DNA of 64,000 nt. It comes from Gemmatimonas groenlandica. Its GTDB lineage: Bacteria > Gemmatimonadota > Gemmatimonadetes > Gemmatimonadales > Gemmatimonadaceae. Position numbers and translations under genes: made by a program. The notes below the pieces were generated by a model. The model had not been told where the DNA came from and did not search any database. It saw only the letters and a list, made by a program, of their open reading frames with translations. The stretch spans positions 3,782,001 through 3,846,000 of the forward strand of contig NZ_CP053085.1 in assembly GCF_013004105.1 (NCBI RefSeq), in the 5' to 3' direction. Below, one piece after another: positions 52,601-60,283 of this stretch; position 1 is the first letter of the stretch; each line of letters begins with the position of its first letter.

Positions 52601-53023
52601 GCGGCGGCTCCGATGACGGCGCTGCTGGCCGAGGTGCGGAAGGCGGCGGCCAAGATGGACTCCACGCCCACGCTGGCTGATAGCGTGAAGACGCAGTTCG
52701 CGGCCTTCCGGAAGGACTTCGACGCCGTGCGCGCCAAGCTCGGTGCGGGTGCCCCGGCGGTGGCGTTCGGACCTGGCGGCGGTGGTGGCGGCGCGGGCTT
52801 CGGTACCAACGACGCGAACGTGCTGGCACGACTGGGTGCCGTGAAGAGCGGCATGCTGGGCGTATGGGAAAGCCCAAGCGCGTCGGTGCAAAGCCAGGCC
52901 ACGTCGGCCAAGGCGGCCGTGGAAGCGGCGGTGGCCGAGTCGAAGACGTTCATGGCGCGGGCGCGAGCGATGAGCGCGCTGTTGGCAGCCAACGGCATCA
53001 CGATGGCGGTGCCGGCGAACTAG
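49601..53023 (+). CDS. Large secreted BNR/VPS10-type beta-propeller protein
   Basis: 1140 residues with a signal peptide (cut near SSRAQA). Two propeller regions carry many Asp-box repeats (S-T-D-G-G-x-T-W), e.g. KSTDGGKTFAMMG, KTTDGGKSWKQV, KSTDGGDTWTKV, KSTDGGATWTKQ, and LDRGKTWKRL at about 725-735. A Gly/Pro-rich linker (about 878-960) encoded by short DNA repeats precedes a C-terminal helical region. Homologues are called 'glycosyl hydrolase' because of sialidase-like Asp boxes, but the sialidase catalytic residues are not evident. Probably an extracellular binding or hydrolytic protein. Confidence 0.85.
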   Translation: MSRTLHRRAASLAALTLLCAPASSRAQAALGATPVAQEFDKLHFRSIGPATMSGRISDLAIYEANPAIWYVGTAHGGVWKTTSNGAIFTPLFQDQGLIAIGDVAVSQTNPDLVWVGTGESNNRQSTSWGSGIYKSTDGGKTFAMMGLPQSKHINRIVIHPTNNDVVLVASTGPLFGPGGERGVYKTTDGGKSWKQVLKVDDETGANELVMSATDPNIMFASTYQRRRTACCMNGGGPGSALWKSTDGGDTWTKVTGTGFPTGPLGRIAVDVFRQSANIVYATVEGPAPGAQRAAAATENMEAAPAAPAGRGVVAGVSGLYKSTDGGATWTKQSNTNARPMYFSQLRIDPVNPERIYMGGVGLHLSVDGGRTFETDAALVTHDDVHGIWIDPKNPDHVIIGNDGGLATSYDMSRTWQFIENVPVGLFYHVGFDMETPYNVCGGMQDNYDWCGPSASRMNRGIFNYDWFQILGGDGFVAIPDLRDSRIIYTESQDGNMVRRNKVTGESKSIRPTPQNVVNATAGEAYRFHWDTPLMLSPNDPGVLLSAANRVFRSIDRGDSWTAISPDLTKNEKRDDIVTMGLKGSDIAISRNDGISQWPTIVALAESPKQKGVFYTGTDDGTVSMSKDNGATWQNITKNLPGFPAGHAFVSEVVPSRFESGTVYITVDNHRLNDYESYIWVSTDFGASFKSLTATLKGEVVKTLTEDTRNPDVLYIGTETGIFLTLDRGKTWKRLKANFPTVRVDELTIHPRDNALLVATHGRALWILDHLEPIQEFNAAQKADATLFTPGQSLQWKSKDDRNDEFWGHQFFTGENPPTETVLQLHLKKAVTNPTLRISDASGAVVRELPVPAAKNVAGIQTVCWDQRVEPIRDATPAGGPPAGGPPAGGPGGGGGFGGGVRGPLPGMPTPLPTVGYLPENPCAAPGGGGGGFGRGGGGANQGPQVLPGTYTVALVVDGKTVESKPLTIVMDPLVQLTAAQRVAYNALATELHTAQQAGAAAAAPMTALLAEVRKAAAKMDSTPTLADSVKTQFAAFRKDFDAVRAKLGAGAPAVAFGPGGGGGGAGFGTNDANVLARLGAVKSGMLGVWESPSASVQSQATSAKAAVEAAVAESKTFMARARAMSALLAANGITMAVPAN
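52232..52270 (+). repeat. 15-bp tandem codon repeat encoding the Gly/Pro linker
   Basis: GGTGGTCCGCCGGCT occurs at 52232-52246 and 52247-52261, then a diverged GGTGGACCT at 52262-52270, encoding AGGPPAGGPPAGGP within the BNR protein. The unit is in frame (5 codons), so length changes would not disrupt the protein. Confidence 0.85.
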
Positions 53024-53056
53024 TCGTTCGGTGCCGAACCAGCCTTAGCACCTTTG

Positions 53057-53295
53057 GGGATAGAAACGGAAACAAACAGTTCCTGCCTGACACGGATACG
53101 AACCGATAGAAACGGCTGCGAACGGATTTGCTACGTGCGATCGTACCGCCGCCGTCAAAACCGAGCAGTTCAATTTCCAAATTGAACGGCCGTCGAGCCG
53201 CCGAGTCCGGGGCGCAACGACGATAATCGGTTGCTATCAGTTCATATCGGTTCGTATCCGTTCAAGCTGGAACAGCCTGTTTCACTTCCTATCCC
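53057..53295. repeat. Intergenic long inverted repeat, copy 2 of the 'GACACGGATACGAACC' family
   Basis: Arms about 53057-53130 and 53222-53295 pair imperfectly over roughly 70 bp, including GATAGAAACGGAAACAAACA near the outer left end. GTTCCTGCCTGACACGGATA begins at 53079, as in copy 1 at 6116. A perfect inner palindrome GTTCAATTTCCAAATTGAAC lies at 53168-53187. Copy 1 keeps a related but degenerate centre. Similarity between copies in arms and centre argues for a mobile or selected element rather than chance. Confidence 0.88.
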
Positions 53296-53304
53296 AGAGC
53301 TACT

Positions 53305-53345
53305 AAAAGCACGAGGGGCCGGCCCACTTTGGACCGGCCCCTCGT
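53305..53345 (-). terminator. Rho-independent terminator of ridA
   Basis: Stem ACGAGGGGCCGG (53311-53322) pairs fully with 53334-53345, with two further pairs after one mismatch and loop ACTTT. On the minus strand the hairpin is followed by GCTTTT. It begins 26 bp after the ridA stop. Confidence 0.85.
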
Positions 53346-53371
53346 GACGTAACCGACGAGCTGTCAGCGCG

Positions 53372-53755
53372 TTACGGCCTCTTGGCCACTAGTTCGATTT
53401 CTACCGAGGCGTTGAGCGGCAGGCCGGCCACGGCGACCGTGGTGCGGGCCGGGAACGGGGCCGAGAAGCGCGTGGTGTAGGCCGCGTTCATGGCGGAAAA
53501 GTTCGCCATGTCGGTGAGGTACACGTTGCACTTGATCACGTCGTCCATGGTCAGGCCGGCGTCTTCGACCACGGCCTGCAGGTTATCGAACACGCGGTGC
53601 GTCTGCGCGGTGACGTCGCCGTCGATGAGCTTCGTGGTGGTCGGGTCGATGGGCGTCTGACCGGAGCAGTAAAGCAGGTCACCCGCCCAGACGGCGTGCG
53701 AGTACGGGCCGATGGCGGCGGGACCGCGCGGGCTGAAGGCGGCAGAACGGGGCAT
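53372..53755 (-). CDS. RidA-family enamine/imine deaminase
   Basis: 127 residues from the ATG giving MPRSAAFSPRGPAAIGPYSH. Conserved RidA segments are GPYSHAVWAGDLLYCSGQ, the key Arg in FPARTTVAVAGLPLNASVEIE, and NVYLTDMANFSAMN. RidA hydrolyses reactive 2-aminoacrylate and related enamines from PLP enzymes. Cytoplasmic, usually trimeric. The start is 74 bp from the divergent HDOD gene. A sequence TACAAT lies upstream on this strand (about 53800) and may be the -10 element. Confidence 0.9.
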   Translation of the reverse strand: MPRSAAFSPRGPAAIGPYSHAVWAGDLLYCSGQTPIDPTTTKLIDGDVTAQTHRVFDNLQAVVEDAGLTMDDVIKCNVYLTDMANFSAMNAAYTTRFSAPFPARTTVAVAGLPLNASVEIELVAKRP

Positions 53756-53847
53756 GGGAAGATCGGGAGTGTGGTGGGTCGGTACAGCGTCGCTCAGAGA
53801 TTGTATCGACGGACGCAAGACCGGTCTACGTGGTGCCGATACTTCGG

Positions 53848-55605
53848 ATGATGCCAGCCAACGCCCCACACCTGCAGATCGACCCGGTCGACCCCGAGGA
53901 ATCGCCCGTGCGCGCGCGCATGAGCCGCATTCTCGAGGGCAGCGATTTTCCGGCGCTGTCGAAGCAGATCATCGAGACGATCTCCGCGCTGGACGACGAC
54001 GCCAGCTCGCTGCAGCGCCTGGCCAACGTGGTGCTGCGCGAATACAGCCTCACGTTGAGTGTCGTGCGGACCGCCAATAGTGCGCACTACCGGCGCTCTG
54101 GGCGCTCCATTCAAAGCGCGACGCACGCCATGATGATGCTGGGCGCGAAGACCGTGCGTCAGCTGGCCAGCAGCTTGCTGCTCTTCGAGAACTTTCATCG
54201 TCGCTCGCCGGCGCTGAAGGAGCTGATGCTGCAGTCGCTGCTGACCGCCAACCATGCGCGCGAAGTGGCGAACAAGCTGGGCATGGAGGAGCCGGAGGAG
54301 GCGCACCTGTGCGGCATGTTCCGCAACCTCGGCGAAGTGTTGATCGCCTGTCATTTCGGCGAAGACTACGCGCGCATCCAGACGATGATGCACGACGAGG
54401 GCAAGTCGGAAACGGGCGCCACGAAAGCGGTGCTGGGCTTTCCATACGCCGACCTGGGCGCCGAGGTGTCGCGCCACTGGGGGATGCCGGAGACGGTGGT
54501 GCAGGGCATGCGGGCACGCGCGTCGACGTCAGTGTCGTTATCGGCGGCGGTGACGGCGTTCAGTCATGACCTCACGCTGGCGCTGTACCATCAGGAGCAG
54601 ACGCCAGATGGCGCCGGCGTCGCGCTGGAAGAGGTGATCGAGCGGCACAGTGCCAAGGTCAAGATCAGCCGCGAGCATGTACGCGAAGTGATCGCGTCGG
54701 CGCTGAACGAAACGCGCGAACTATTCTCGAGCTTACACATTCCGAGCGATCGTCAGCGCTTCAAGCAGCTCTCCGAATCGGCGCGTTCCGCAATTGGTGT
54801 GGCCGCGTTCGAAACCGGTGAGTGGATGGCGGCCACGCCCGAGCTCAGCGAAGACACCGCGCTTCAGCTGCGTGACCGTCTGCGTCAGGAGCTCGAGAGC
54901 GCCGCCGATGCGTCATCCGGCACGGCACTCGGCGACGTGCTGCTGCTGGCACTCGAAGGTGCGCTGCGCGGTGGCCCGTTCGACCGCGTGATCGTGTGCA
55001 TCCTCGACGCCGACAAGGGTCGACTGGTGGCGCGCTCAGGACTCGGCGAAGGCATCGAAGCGCTGCTGCCGCATTTCGATTTCCCGATGAACATCCGCGG
55101 TGGTCCGGTGGTGACGGCGACGCAGCAGCGCGCGCCAATCTACCTGCCCAACGACCGCAGCATGAACGCGATCGAGGCGCGCTGGGCCGGCACGCTGCGC
55201 GTGGCACAGTTCGGCGTGTTCCCGATCGTCGTGTCGGGCAAGATCGTGGGCTGCCTGTTCGTGGACCGCGCAATGGACGGCGAGATGGCGGCAATCACGC
55301 CCGATCGCGCCACGCTGCGCTACGTGAAATCGCTGAGTGAGATCGTGGTCACGGCGATCGCGGCGCGGCGGCGGTTGTCGACGGCAGCCGCGGTCGAGCC
55401 TGCACGAGATACACCGAAGAGCGCCGTGCCGGCAGCGGCTGGTGTGGAGCCTTCGCGCTCTGGCGCGGATCGGGTGGCGTTGGTGCTGCAGTTGCTGCAG
55501 GGGGCGTCGAGTGACGCTGTATCGAAGGAGAGCGGGGTGCCGGTGGCGCAGCTCGAGGCGTGGCGGGCAGAAGTGTTGGCCGCAGCGGCAGCGCGGTTGC
55601 AGTGA
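53848..55605 (+). CDS. HDOD-domain protein with GAF domain
   Basis: About 585 residues (ATG at 53830, 53848 and 53851 are all possible; the middle one is used). HDOD domain at about 25-230 (FPALSKQIIETISALDDDAS, MMMLGAKTVRQLASSLLLFE, HLCGMFRNLGEVLIACHFGE), where the metal-binding HD pair of true HD phosphohydrolases is missing as usual for HDOD. Helical linker about 230-320. GAF-like domain about 340-490 (VIVCILDADKGRLVARSGL, IRGGPVVTATQQRAPIYLP). The last 40 residues form a short helix-turn-helix-like tail. Such proteins take part in signalling and motility control; ligand unknown. Confidence 0.85.
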   Translation: MMPANAPHLQIDPVDPEESPVRARMSRILEGSDFPALSKQIIETISALDDDASSLQRLANVVLREYSLTLSVVRTANSAHYRRSGRSIQSATHAMMMLGAKTVRQLASSLLLFENFHRRSPALKELMLQSLLTANHAREVANKLGMEEPEEAHLCGMFRNLGEVLIACHFGEDYARIQTMMHDEGKSETGATKAVLGFPYADLGAEVSRHWGMPETVVQGMRARASTSVSLSAAVTAFSHDLTLALYHQEQTPDGAGVALEEVIERHSAKVKISREHVREVIASALNETRELFSSLHIPSDRQRFKQLSESARSAIGVAAFETGEWMAATPELSEDTALQLRDRLRQELESAADASSGTALGDVLLLALEGALRGGPFDRVIVCILDADKGRLVARSGLGEGIEALLPHFDFPMNIRGGPVVTATQQRAPIYLPNDRSMNAIEARWAGTLRVAQFGVFPIVVSGKIVGCLFVDRAMDGEMAAITPDRATLRYVKSLSEIVVTAIAARRRLSTAAAVEPARDTPKSAVPAAAGVEPSRSGADRVALVLQLLQGASSDAVSKESGVPVAQLEAWRAEVLAAAAARLQ

Positions 55606-55678
55606 GATTGGTGCGAAAGCACTGAACTGCTTGACCGCGAATTTGCGCGAATGAACGCGGATTGCTTACCGTTCAGGC

Positions 55679-56041
55679 ATGCGAAATGTCTTTCTTGTTT
55701 GTGTCGTCGTCGCTGCTGTGGTTGCCGGTGGCTGCAACAACGTGACGGATCTCGTGTGCCCCGCCGATCCGGCGCGAGTGAAGGTCTCGCCGACCTCGCG
55801 TACGATGAATGTCGGTGAGCAATTCACGCCTACCGTAACAGCGGCTGTGTGTGGTGGGACACAGCCCACGCCGTTCGTCGGACGGTTCACGGCCACGAAT
55901 GTGGCGGTCGCGCGGGTCGATTCCGTTCGAGGGGTTATCACGGGTGTTGCGAGTGGCGAGACCTACGTGTTCGCGAGGTACACGACCGACGGTTTCCCGC
56001 TTGGTGGAACGCGCGACTCGATCCGCGTGACGGTGCGATAG
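55679..56041 (+). CDS. Small Ig-like (BIG_2-type) lipoprotein
   Basis: 120 residues. Lipobox VVAGGC at about 14-19, then an Ig-like beta-sandwich with VKVSPTSRTMNVGEQFTPTV, ATNVAVARVDSVRGVITGV and the C-terminal RDSIRVTVR, typical of bacterial Ig-like group 2 domains. Probably anchored in the outer membrane facing the periplasm or surface. Stands alone, followed by a tandem triplicate element. Confidence 0.78.
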   Translation: MRNVFLVCVVVAAVVAGGCNNVTDLVCPADPARVKVSPTSRTMNVGEQFTPTVTAAVCGGTQPTPFVGRFTATNVAVARVDSVRGVITGVASGETYVFARYTTDGFPLGGTRDSIRVTVR

Positions 56042-56582
56042 TCGGACGGGGAGCGCACGTCATTAACTGCTTCGCCGCGGATCTACACAGACAGAACACG
56101 GATCGACCGCGTCGCCGCGACGACCACCGCGGCGCGCACTTTATCAAATTGTTTGGCTGTTCAATTCGCGGTCATCCGCGAAGATTCGTGGTGAAGTTGC
56201 CTTAAAAGAAAAAGCCAACCGCCTTACCGCGGGTCTACACGAACACGTCACGGATCGACTTCGTCGGGACGACGACCATTGCGGCGCGCACCCATTCCTA
56301 ATGTTTAGCTGTTCAATCCGTGGATATCAGCGAAGATTCGTGGTGGAGTTGTTGAAGAAGGGAAACAACGAACTGCCTTACCGCCGATCTACACGGATAG
56401 AACACGGATCGACCTCGTCGGCGCGATGACCACCGCGGCGCGTACTGATTCAAAATATTTGGCTGTTCAATTTGCGGATGTCGGCGAAGATCCGTGGTGA
56501 AGCTGTTCAGGAAAGCACGAATCCAACCGCGTTCCCGCAGCTCGGCTCCGGCACGGCACGGAAGGTCTTGCTCGCTGCGCCC
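56042..56582. other. 541-bp convergent gap filled by a triplicated element
   Basis: Lies between the Ig-like lipoprotein and the rhomboid gene; holds three tandem copies of a ~153-bp unit (listed next). The last 70 or so bases before the rhomboid stop have no recognised feature. No coding sequence is supported. Confidence 0.8.
56065..56506. repeat. Three tandem copies of a ~153-bp unit
   Basis: Units start at about 56065, 56217 and 56371 (periods 152 and 154). Shared landmarks are AACTGCYT at the left end, GGTCTACAC or a close variant, CGGATCGAC, GACGACCA, GCGGCGCG, a GCTGTTCAAT and GCGAAGATTCGTGGTG at the right end. Each unit has imperfect inverted ends, so each could fold back. Divergence between units is appreciable, so the triplication is not very recent. 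Words are shared with other palindromes (GTTCAATT, ACACGGATC). Confidence 0.9.
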
Positions 56583-57170
56583 CTACCGCGCCCCGCGATA
56601 CCGCCGCGCTGCCAGCACACCCGCAATGAACCCACCCAGGTGTGACTGCCAGCTGATGCCCACCTGTCCCGGCGCGATACCGAGCACGAGTCCACCCCAG
56701 AGCACGGCCACGAGGATGCTGAGCGTGATGCTCATGAAGCTGCGCGCGTACCAGCCGCCGAGGAGCAGAAAGCCGAAGTAGCCAAATACGACGCCGCTGG
56801 CGCCGATGTGGACGGAGCCCGGCGCGCCGAGCAGCCAGGCCATGAGTCCCGAGCCGAGCATTGCGAACAGGGTGACCGGCAGGAAGTGTCGCGCATCGCG
56901 CAGCATGACCAGCCAGCCCATCGCCAGAAACGGAATCGTGTTGGCGATGAGGTGCTGCATGTTGGCGTGCAGGAACGGCGCGAAGAGAATGCCGCGCAGT
57001 CCGGTGAGGGTGCGTGGAATCACGCCGTACTGCATGAGCGCGCCGCCGGCGATGCCGTTCACCACGAACGCGGTCCACGTGGCACCCACAGTCGCACTCA
57101 GTGTGGTGACTTGCTGCTTGAAGGTGCGCGTGACGCGCTTGGCGCTCTTTACGACGGGTGACTTGGCCAC
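56583..57170 (-). CDS. Rhomboid-family intramembrane serine protease
   Basis: 195 residues with six hydrophobic segments after a basic N-terminus. Catalytic Ser in HIGASGVVFGYFGF, catalytic His in SHLGGFIAGVLA, and the HxxxN-like HANMQHLIANT of helix 2 that stabilises the oxyanion. Cleaves transmembrane substrates; physiological target unknown. The next gene on the same strand ends 6 bp upstream. Confidence 0.9.
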   Translation of the reverse strand: MAKSPVVKSAKRVTRTFKQQVTTLSATVGATWTAFVVNGIAGGALMQYGVIPRTLTGLRGILFAPFLHANMQHLIANTIPFLAMGWLVMLRDARHFLPVTLFAMLGSGLMAWLLGAPGSVHIGASGVVFGYFGFLLLGGWYARSFMSITLSILVAVLWGGLVLGIAPGQVGISWQSHLGGFIAGVLAARRYRGAR

Positions 57171-57176
57171 GGTGCG

Positions 57177-57872
57177 TTATACCGGTGATCCTACGAGTTT
57201 ACCGATCATCGCCGTCGACACCATCGCGATCGCCCCCCAAAACGTCACGCGTGCCGCGCCGCGCAGCAGCGATGCGCCACCAAGCTGCGCCGCGAGCATG
57301 CCTAGGCCGCCCAATGCGACAATCGTGGAGGCGAACACGAGTGGTGTGAGAATCGCTGTGGGCGCGACAAATACGAAGAGCACGGGTAGCCCAGCGCCGA
57401 CGGCAAAGGCCGCGGCCGAGGCGAGGGCTGCCTGAACGGGACGCGCACGTGTGAGGTCGTGAATGCCCAACTCGTCGCGCGCGTGTGCACCGAGTGCGTC
57501 GTGCGCGGTAAGTTCGACGGCCACTTGTTTGGCCAGCTCCGGGCTCAGTCCGCGCGACACGTAAATGCCGGCCAGTTCCGCGAGTTCGTGCTCGGGCTGC
57601 GTGGCCAGCTCCATCTGCTCGCGCGCGAGATCGGCGGTCTCGGTGTCGGACTGCGAGCTCACCGACACGTACTCGCCCGCCGCCATCGACAACGCGCCGG
57701 CCACCAGGCCCGCGAGCGCCGCCACCACCACCGAGGCGCGATCGGGCTGCGCGGCGGCCACGCCGACCACGAGACTGCTGGTCGAGATCAGTCCATCGTT
57801 GGCGCCGAGAACGGCGGCGCGCAGCCAGCCGATGTTGGCGCTCTTGTGGGTTTCGGAGTGCGATGCGGGCAT
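57177..57872 (-). CDS. VIT1/CCC1-family metal transporter
   Basis: 231 residues. Family signatures are LGANDGLISTSSLVVGVAAA in helix 1, GALSMAAGEYVSVSSQSDTE, and a cytoplasmic acidic/helical stretch (about 80-125, QMELATQPEHELAELAGIY) that in plant VIT1 binds iron. Transports Fe2+ or Mn2+ across the membrane. 6 bp upstream of the rhomboid gene, so probably the same transcript. Confidence 0.92.
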   Translation of the reverse strand: MPASHSETHKSANIGWLRAAVLGANDGLISTSSLVVGVAAAQPDRASVVVAALAGLVAGALSMAAGEYVSVSSQSDTETADLAREQMELATQPEHELAELAGIYVSRGLSPELAKQVAVELTAHDALGAHARDELGIHDLTRARPVQAALASAAAFAVGAGLPVLFVFVAPTAILTPLVFASTIVALGGLGMLAAQLGGASLLRGAARVTFWGAIAMVSTAMIGKLVGSPV

Positions 57873-57894
57873 GGATGAACCGGGAGATGTCGAA

Positions 57895-58051
57895 CGGCAA
57901 CAGCAACAGCAACAGCAACAGCTGGAACACGGAGTGAACGGATTGCGCCGATATCACAGATAAGCAAAGGGCGCACACAAACACAGAAAATCGTTTTTGC
58001 CTATCTGTGTAATCTGTGTCATCCGTCGATTCCGTGTTCCCGCTGTTGCCG
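57895..58051. repeat. Long palindrome with AACACGGA arms, copy 2
   Basis: Left arm about 57895-57965 opens with CGGCAACAGC and CAGCAA units, then GGAACACGGA, GAACGGATTG and TATCACAGATAAGC. The right arm about 58000-58051 is its approximate complement, ending GCTGTTGCCG. Same family as 48877-49030. It lies between two minus-strand genes, upstream of the VIT1/CCC1 gene and downstream of the flavin oxidase gene. Confidence 0.82.
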
Positions 58052-58084
58052 TTTCCCGACCTCACCCGACACCGTAGCCCGTCG

Positions 58085-59263
58085 CTAGATCACGTTCCGC
58101 TCCACCAGCGGTGCCTCCGCTGCGATCCGCTCGAGCCCAAGTGGCGACAAATCGAGCGCCGCATACAACCCGGTCGCGATCAACTCAGCCATCCCCAGCC
58201 CCACCGCCGGCGCCTGCTGCAGGCCGTGTCCCGAGAACCCCGCCGCCACGAACGCGTTGCGCACACCCGGAAGCCGGCCTACCAGTCCGTTCTGGTCGAA
58301 GGTGTTGTACTCGTAGTACCCCGCCCATGAGCCCGTGACGCGCAGCTCGTCGAATTGCGGCACCCGCTCGGCCAGTCGCGGCCACAGCCACTCGTCGAAC
58401 AGGCCGTGATCGACCTGATCCAGCGGCATACTATCGACGTCCACGCCGCGCGGTGGTGAGCCGCACAGGAACTGCCCGGCGTCGCCATCGGGGCGGAACC
58501 AGAAGCCACTGGGGTCGATCACCAGCGGACATCCCGGCAGTGGTCCGGGCGCCTGCAGCGAGAACACATCGCGTTTGCGGGCACGCACGGGCAGGTCGAA
58601 GCCGAGCATGCCCGCCAGCGGCGATGACCAGGCGCCGGCGGCGATGAGCACGGCGTCGGCGGCGATACGGTCGCCCGCCGAGGTGACCACCGACTGCACC
58701 GTGCCATCGCGAACGTCGAAATCGACCGCCTCGGCTTCGATAAAGAGGGCGCCCTGCGCGATGGCGTGGTGCCGGAACGCCTGCAGCGCGGAATAGCCGT
58801 CGAACCAGCCTTCGCCGCTCGTGGCCGTGGAGAGCCCCAGCGATCCCAACGCGATCTGCTCCAGTGACAACCACGGGAAACGCCGCGCAAGCTCGCTCGG
58901 CGACAACAGTGCCACGGCCGCACCGCACCGCGTCTGCAGCGCCTGATTCTCCTCGAGCACGTGGGCGCCGGCGCTGGTGGCGAGATACAGGTATCCCGGT
59001 TCCACCAAGCCGATGCTGGGCCGATCAGTGCCCACCGCCAACTGCGTGCCGATGTCGCGATAGAACGCGAGGCTCTGTTGCGAGATCCGGATGTTGATCT
59101 CGGTGGAGAATTGCTGCCGGATGGCGCACACCGACAGCGCACTCGACGCTCGCGCATACGACGCGTCACGCTCGATCACGGTGGCGCGAATGCCGTAGCG
59201 CGCCCCAAGAAACGAGGCCGTGGCGGCGCCCATCACACCGCCTCCGATGATGAGCACTCGCAT
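58085..59263 (-). CDS. FAD-dependent oxidoreductase (DAO/FOXRED1-like)
   Basis: 392 residues from the ATG giving MRVLIIGGGVMGAATASFLG (the FAD-binding GGGVMG). Also visible: ATVIERDA, SALSVCAIRQQFSTEINIRI typical of FOXRED1-like proteins, the substrate-domain GYYEYNTFDQNGLVG and the C-terminal FVAAGFSGHGLQQAPAVG. Oxidises an amine or imino acid with flavin. A longer frame upstream overlaps the divergent gene and was rejected. Its divergent neighbour is an ornithine-cyclodeaminase-like reductase, consistent with amino-acid or imine catabolism. Confidence 0.88.
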   Translation of the reverse strand: MRVLIIGGGVMGAATASFLGARYGIRATVIERDASYARASSALSVCAIRQQFSTEINIRISQQSLAFYRDIGTQLAVGTDRPSIGLVEPGYLYLATSAGAHVLEENQALQTRCGAAVALLSPSELARRFPWLSLEQIALGSLGLSTATSGEGWFDGYSALQAFRHHAIAQGALFIEAEAVDFDVRDGTVQSVVTSAGDRIAADAVLIAAGAWSSPLAGMLGFDLPVRARKRDVFSLQAPGPLPGCPLVIDPSGFWFRPDGDAGQFLCGSPPRGVDVDSMPLDQVDHGLFDEWLWPRLAERVPQFDELRVTGSWAGYYEYNTFDQNGLVGRLPGVRNAFVAAGFSGHGLQQAPAVGLGMAELIATGLYAALDLSPLGLERIAAEAPLVERNVI

Positions 59264-59316
59264 GGACGAGTCCACCTGCTGGTTCCGCAAAGCGCCTGGA
59301 GACATAGAATCCCAAG

Positions 59317-60246
59317 ATGCTGCCGTATCATTCCGCCGAACAGGTCCATGCCGCCTTGCCGTGGCCCACATTGGTATCCGCCCTGCGCGACGCCTTCGCG
59401 GCCGGTGCCACGGTGCCGCGCAGACACGCGCATGCGCTGAGCGAGCGGGACTCGCTGCTGCTCATGCCGGCGTGGAGCGATGATGCGCTTGGCGTGAAAG
59501 TGGTGACGGTCATGCCCGATTCGCGCGCGGCTCGCACCGTACAGGCGCTGTATATCCTGCTGGACCGGCGCACCGGAGAGCCGCAGGCCGTGCTCGACGG
59601 CGAAGCGCTTACGGTGCGGCGCACGGCGGCCACGTCGGTGCTGGCGGCCAGCTATCTGGCGCGCGAGGACGCGAGCGACCTGTTGGTGATCGGCACCGGC
59701 ACGCTGGCCCCGTACACGGTGCGGGCGTACTGCGCCATGCGACCGGCGATCACGCGTGTGCGGCTCTGGGGACGCACGCCGGCTCGCGCGGCGGCGCTGG
59801 CCAACGCGCTGGCGAGCGAAGGACTGCCGGTGGAAGCGTGCCCCGATGAACCGCACTCCTTGCACAATGCCCTCGCCGCGTCGCACATCGTCTGCGCGGC
59901 CACCACGTCACGCACGCCGATCGTAAACGGCGCATGGTTGCAGGCCGGCACGCACGTGGATCTGGTGGGTGGCTTCACGCCCGCCATGCGTGAAGCCGAT
60001 GACGACACGATGTGCGCCAGTCGCATTGTGGTGGACAGTTACGATGGTGCCCTGAGCGAGGCCGGAGATCTCGTCGATCCACTCGCTCGCGGCACCATTC
60101 CGCGGGCGCAGGTGGTGGCCGAGCTGAGTGAGCTAGTGGCGGGTACCATTCCGGGGCGGACCGACCCGTCGCAGATCACGCTGTTCAAGTCGGTCGGACT
60201 CGCGCTCGAAGACTTGGCGGCAGCGACGCTGGTGTGCGGCGCGTAG
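59317..60246 (+). CDS. Ornithine cyclodeaminase / mu-crystallin-family imine reductase-like protein
   Basis: 309 residues. Family signatures: KVVTVMPDSRAARTVQALYI, the conserved RRTAATSVLAASYLA, GTGTLAPYTVRAYCAM as the dinucleotide site, and the ending FKSVGLALEDLAAATLV. Members include ornithine cyclodeaminase, alanine dehydrogenase and ketimine/imine reductases, so the reaction is not certain. It is 53 bp from the divergent flavin oxidase gene and 37 bp before the D-aminoacylase gene. Confidence 0.9.
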   Translation: MLPYHSAEQVHAALPWPTLVSALRDAFAAGATVPRRHAHALSERDSLLLMPAWSDDALGVKVVTVMPDSRAARTVQALYILLDRRTGEPQAVLDGEALTVRRTAATSVLAASYLAREDASDLLVIGTGTLAPYTVRAYCAMRPAITRVRLWGRTPARAAALANALASEGLPVEACPDEPHSLHNALAASHIVCAATTSRTPIVNGAWLQAGTHVDLVGGFTPAMREADDDTMCASRIVVDSYDGALSEAGDLVDPLARGTIPRAQVVAELSELVAGTIPGRTDPSQITLFKSVGLALEDLAAATLVCGA

Positions 60247-60283
60247 CATTGTTGGTCACGCTTAATACACACTCCTCCAGATC

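Larger units (their letters stand above)
53024..53371. other. 348-bp convergent gap holding a palindrome and a terminator
   Basis: Lies between the BNR protein gene and ridA. Contains the long inverted repeat 53057-53295 and the ridA terminator 53305-53345, both listed separately; the first 33 bases have no recognisable feature. Confidence 0.8.

Noticed and set aside
56065-56506. CRISPR array or tandem tRNA/ncRNA genes
   Set aside because: Units of ~153 bp diverge along their whole length, no short constant repeat with unique spacers, and no tRNA cloverleaf could be drawn.
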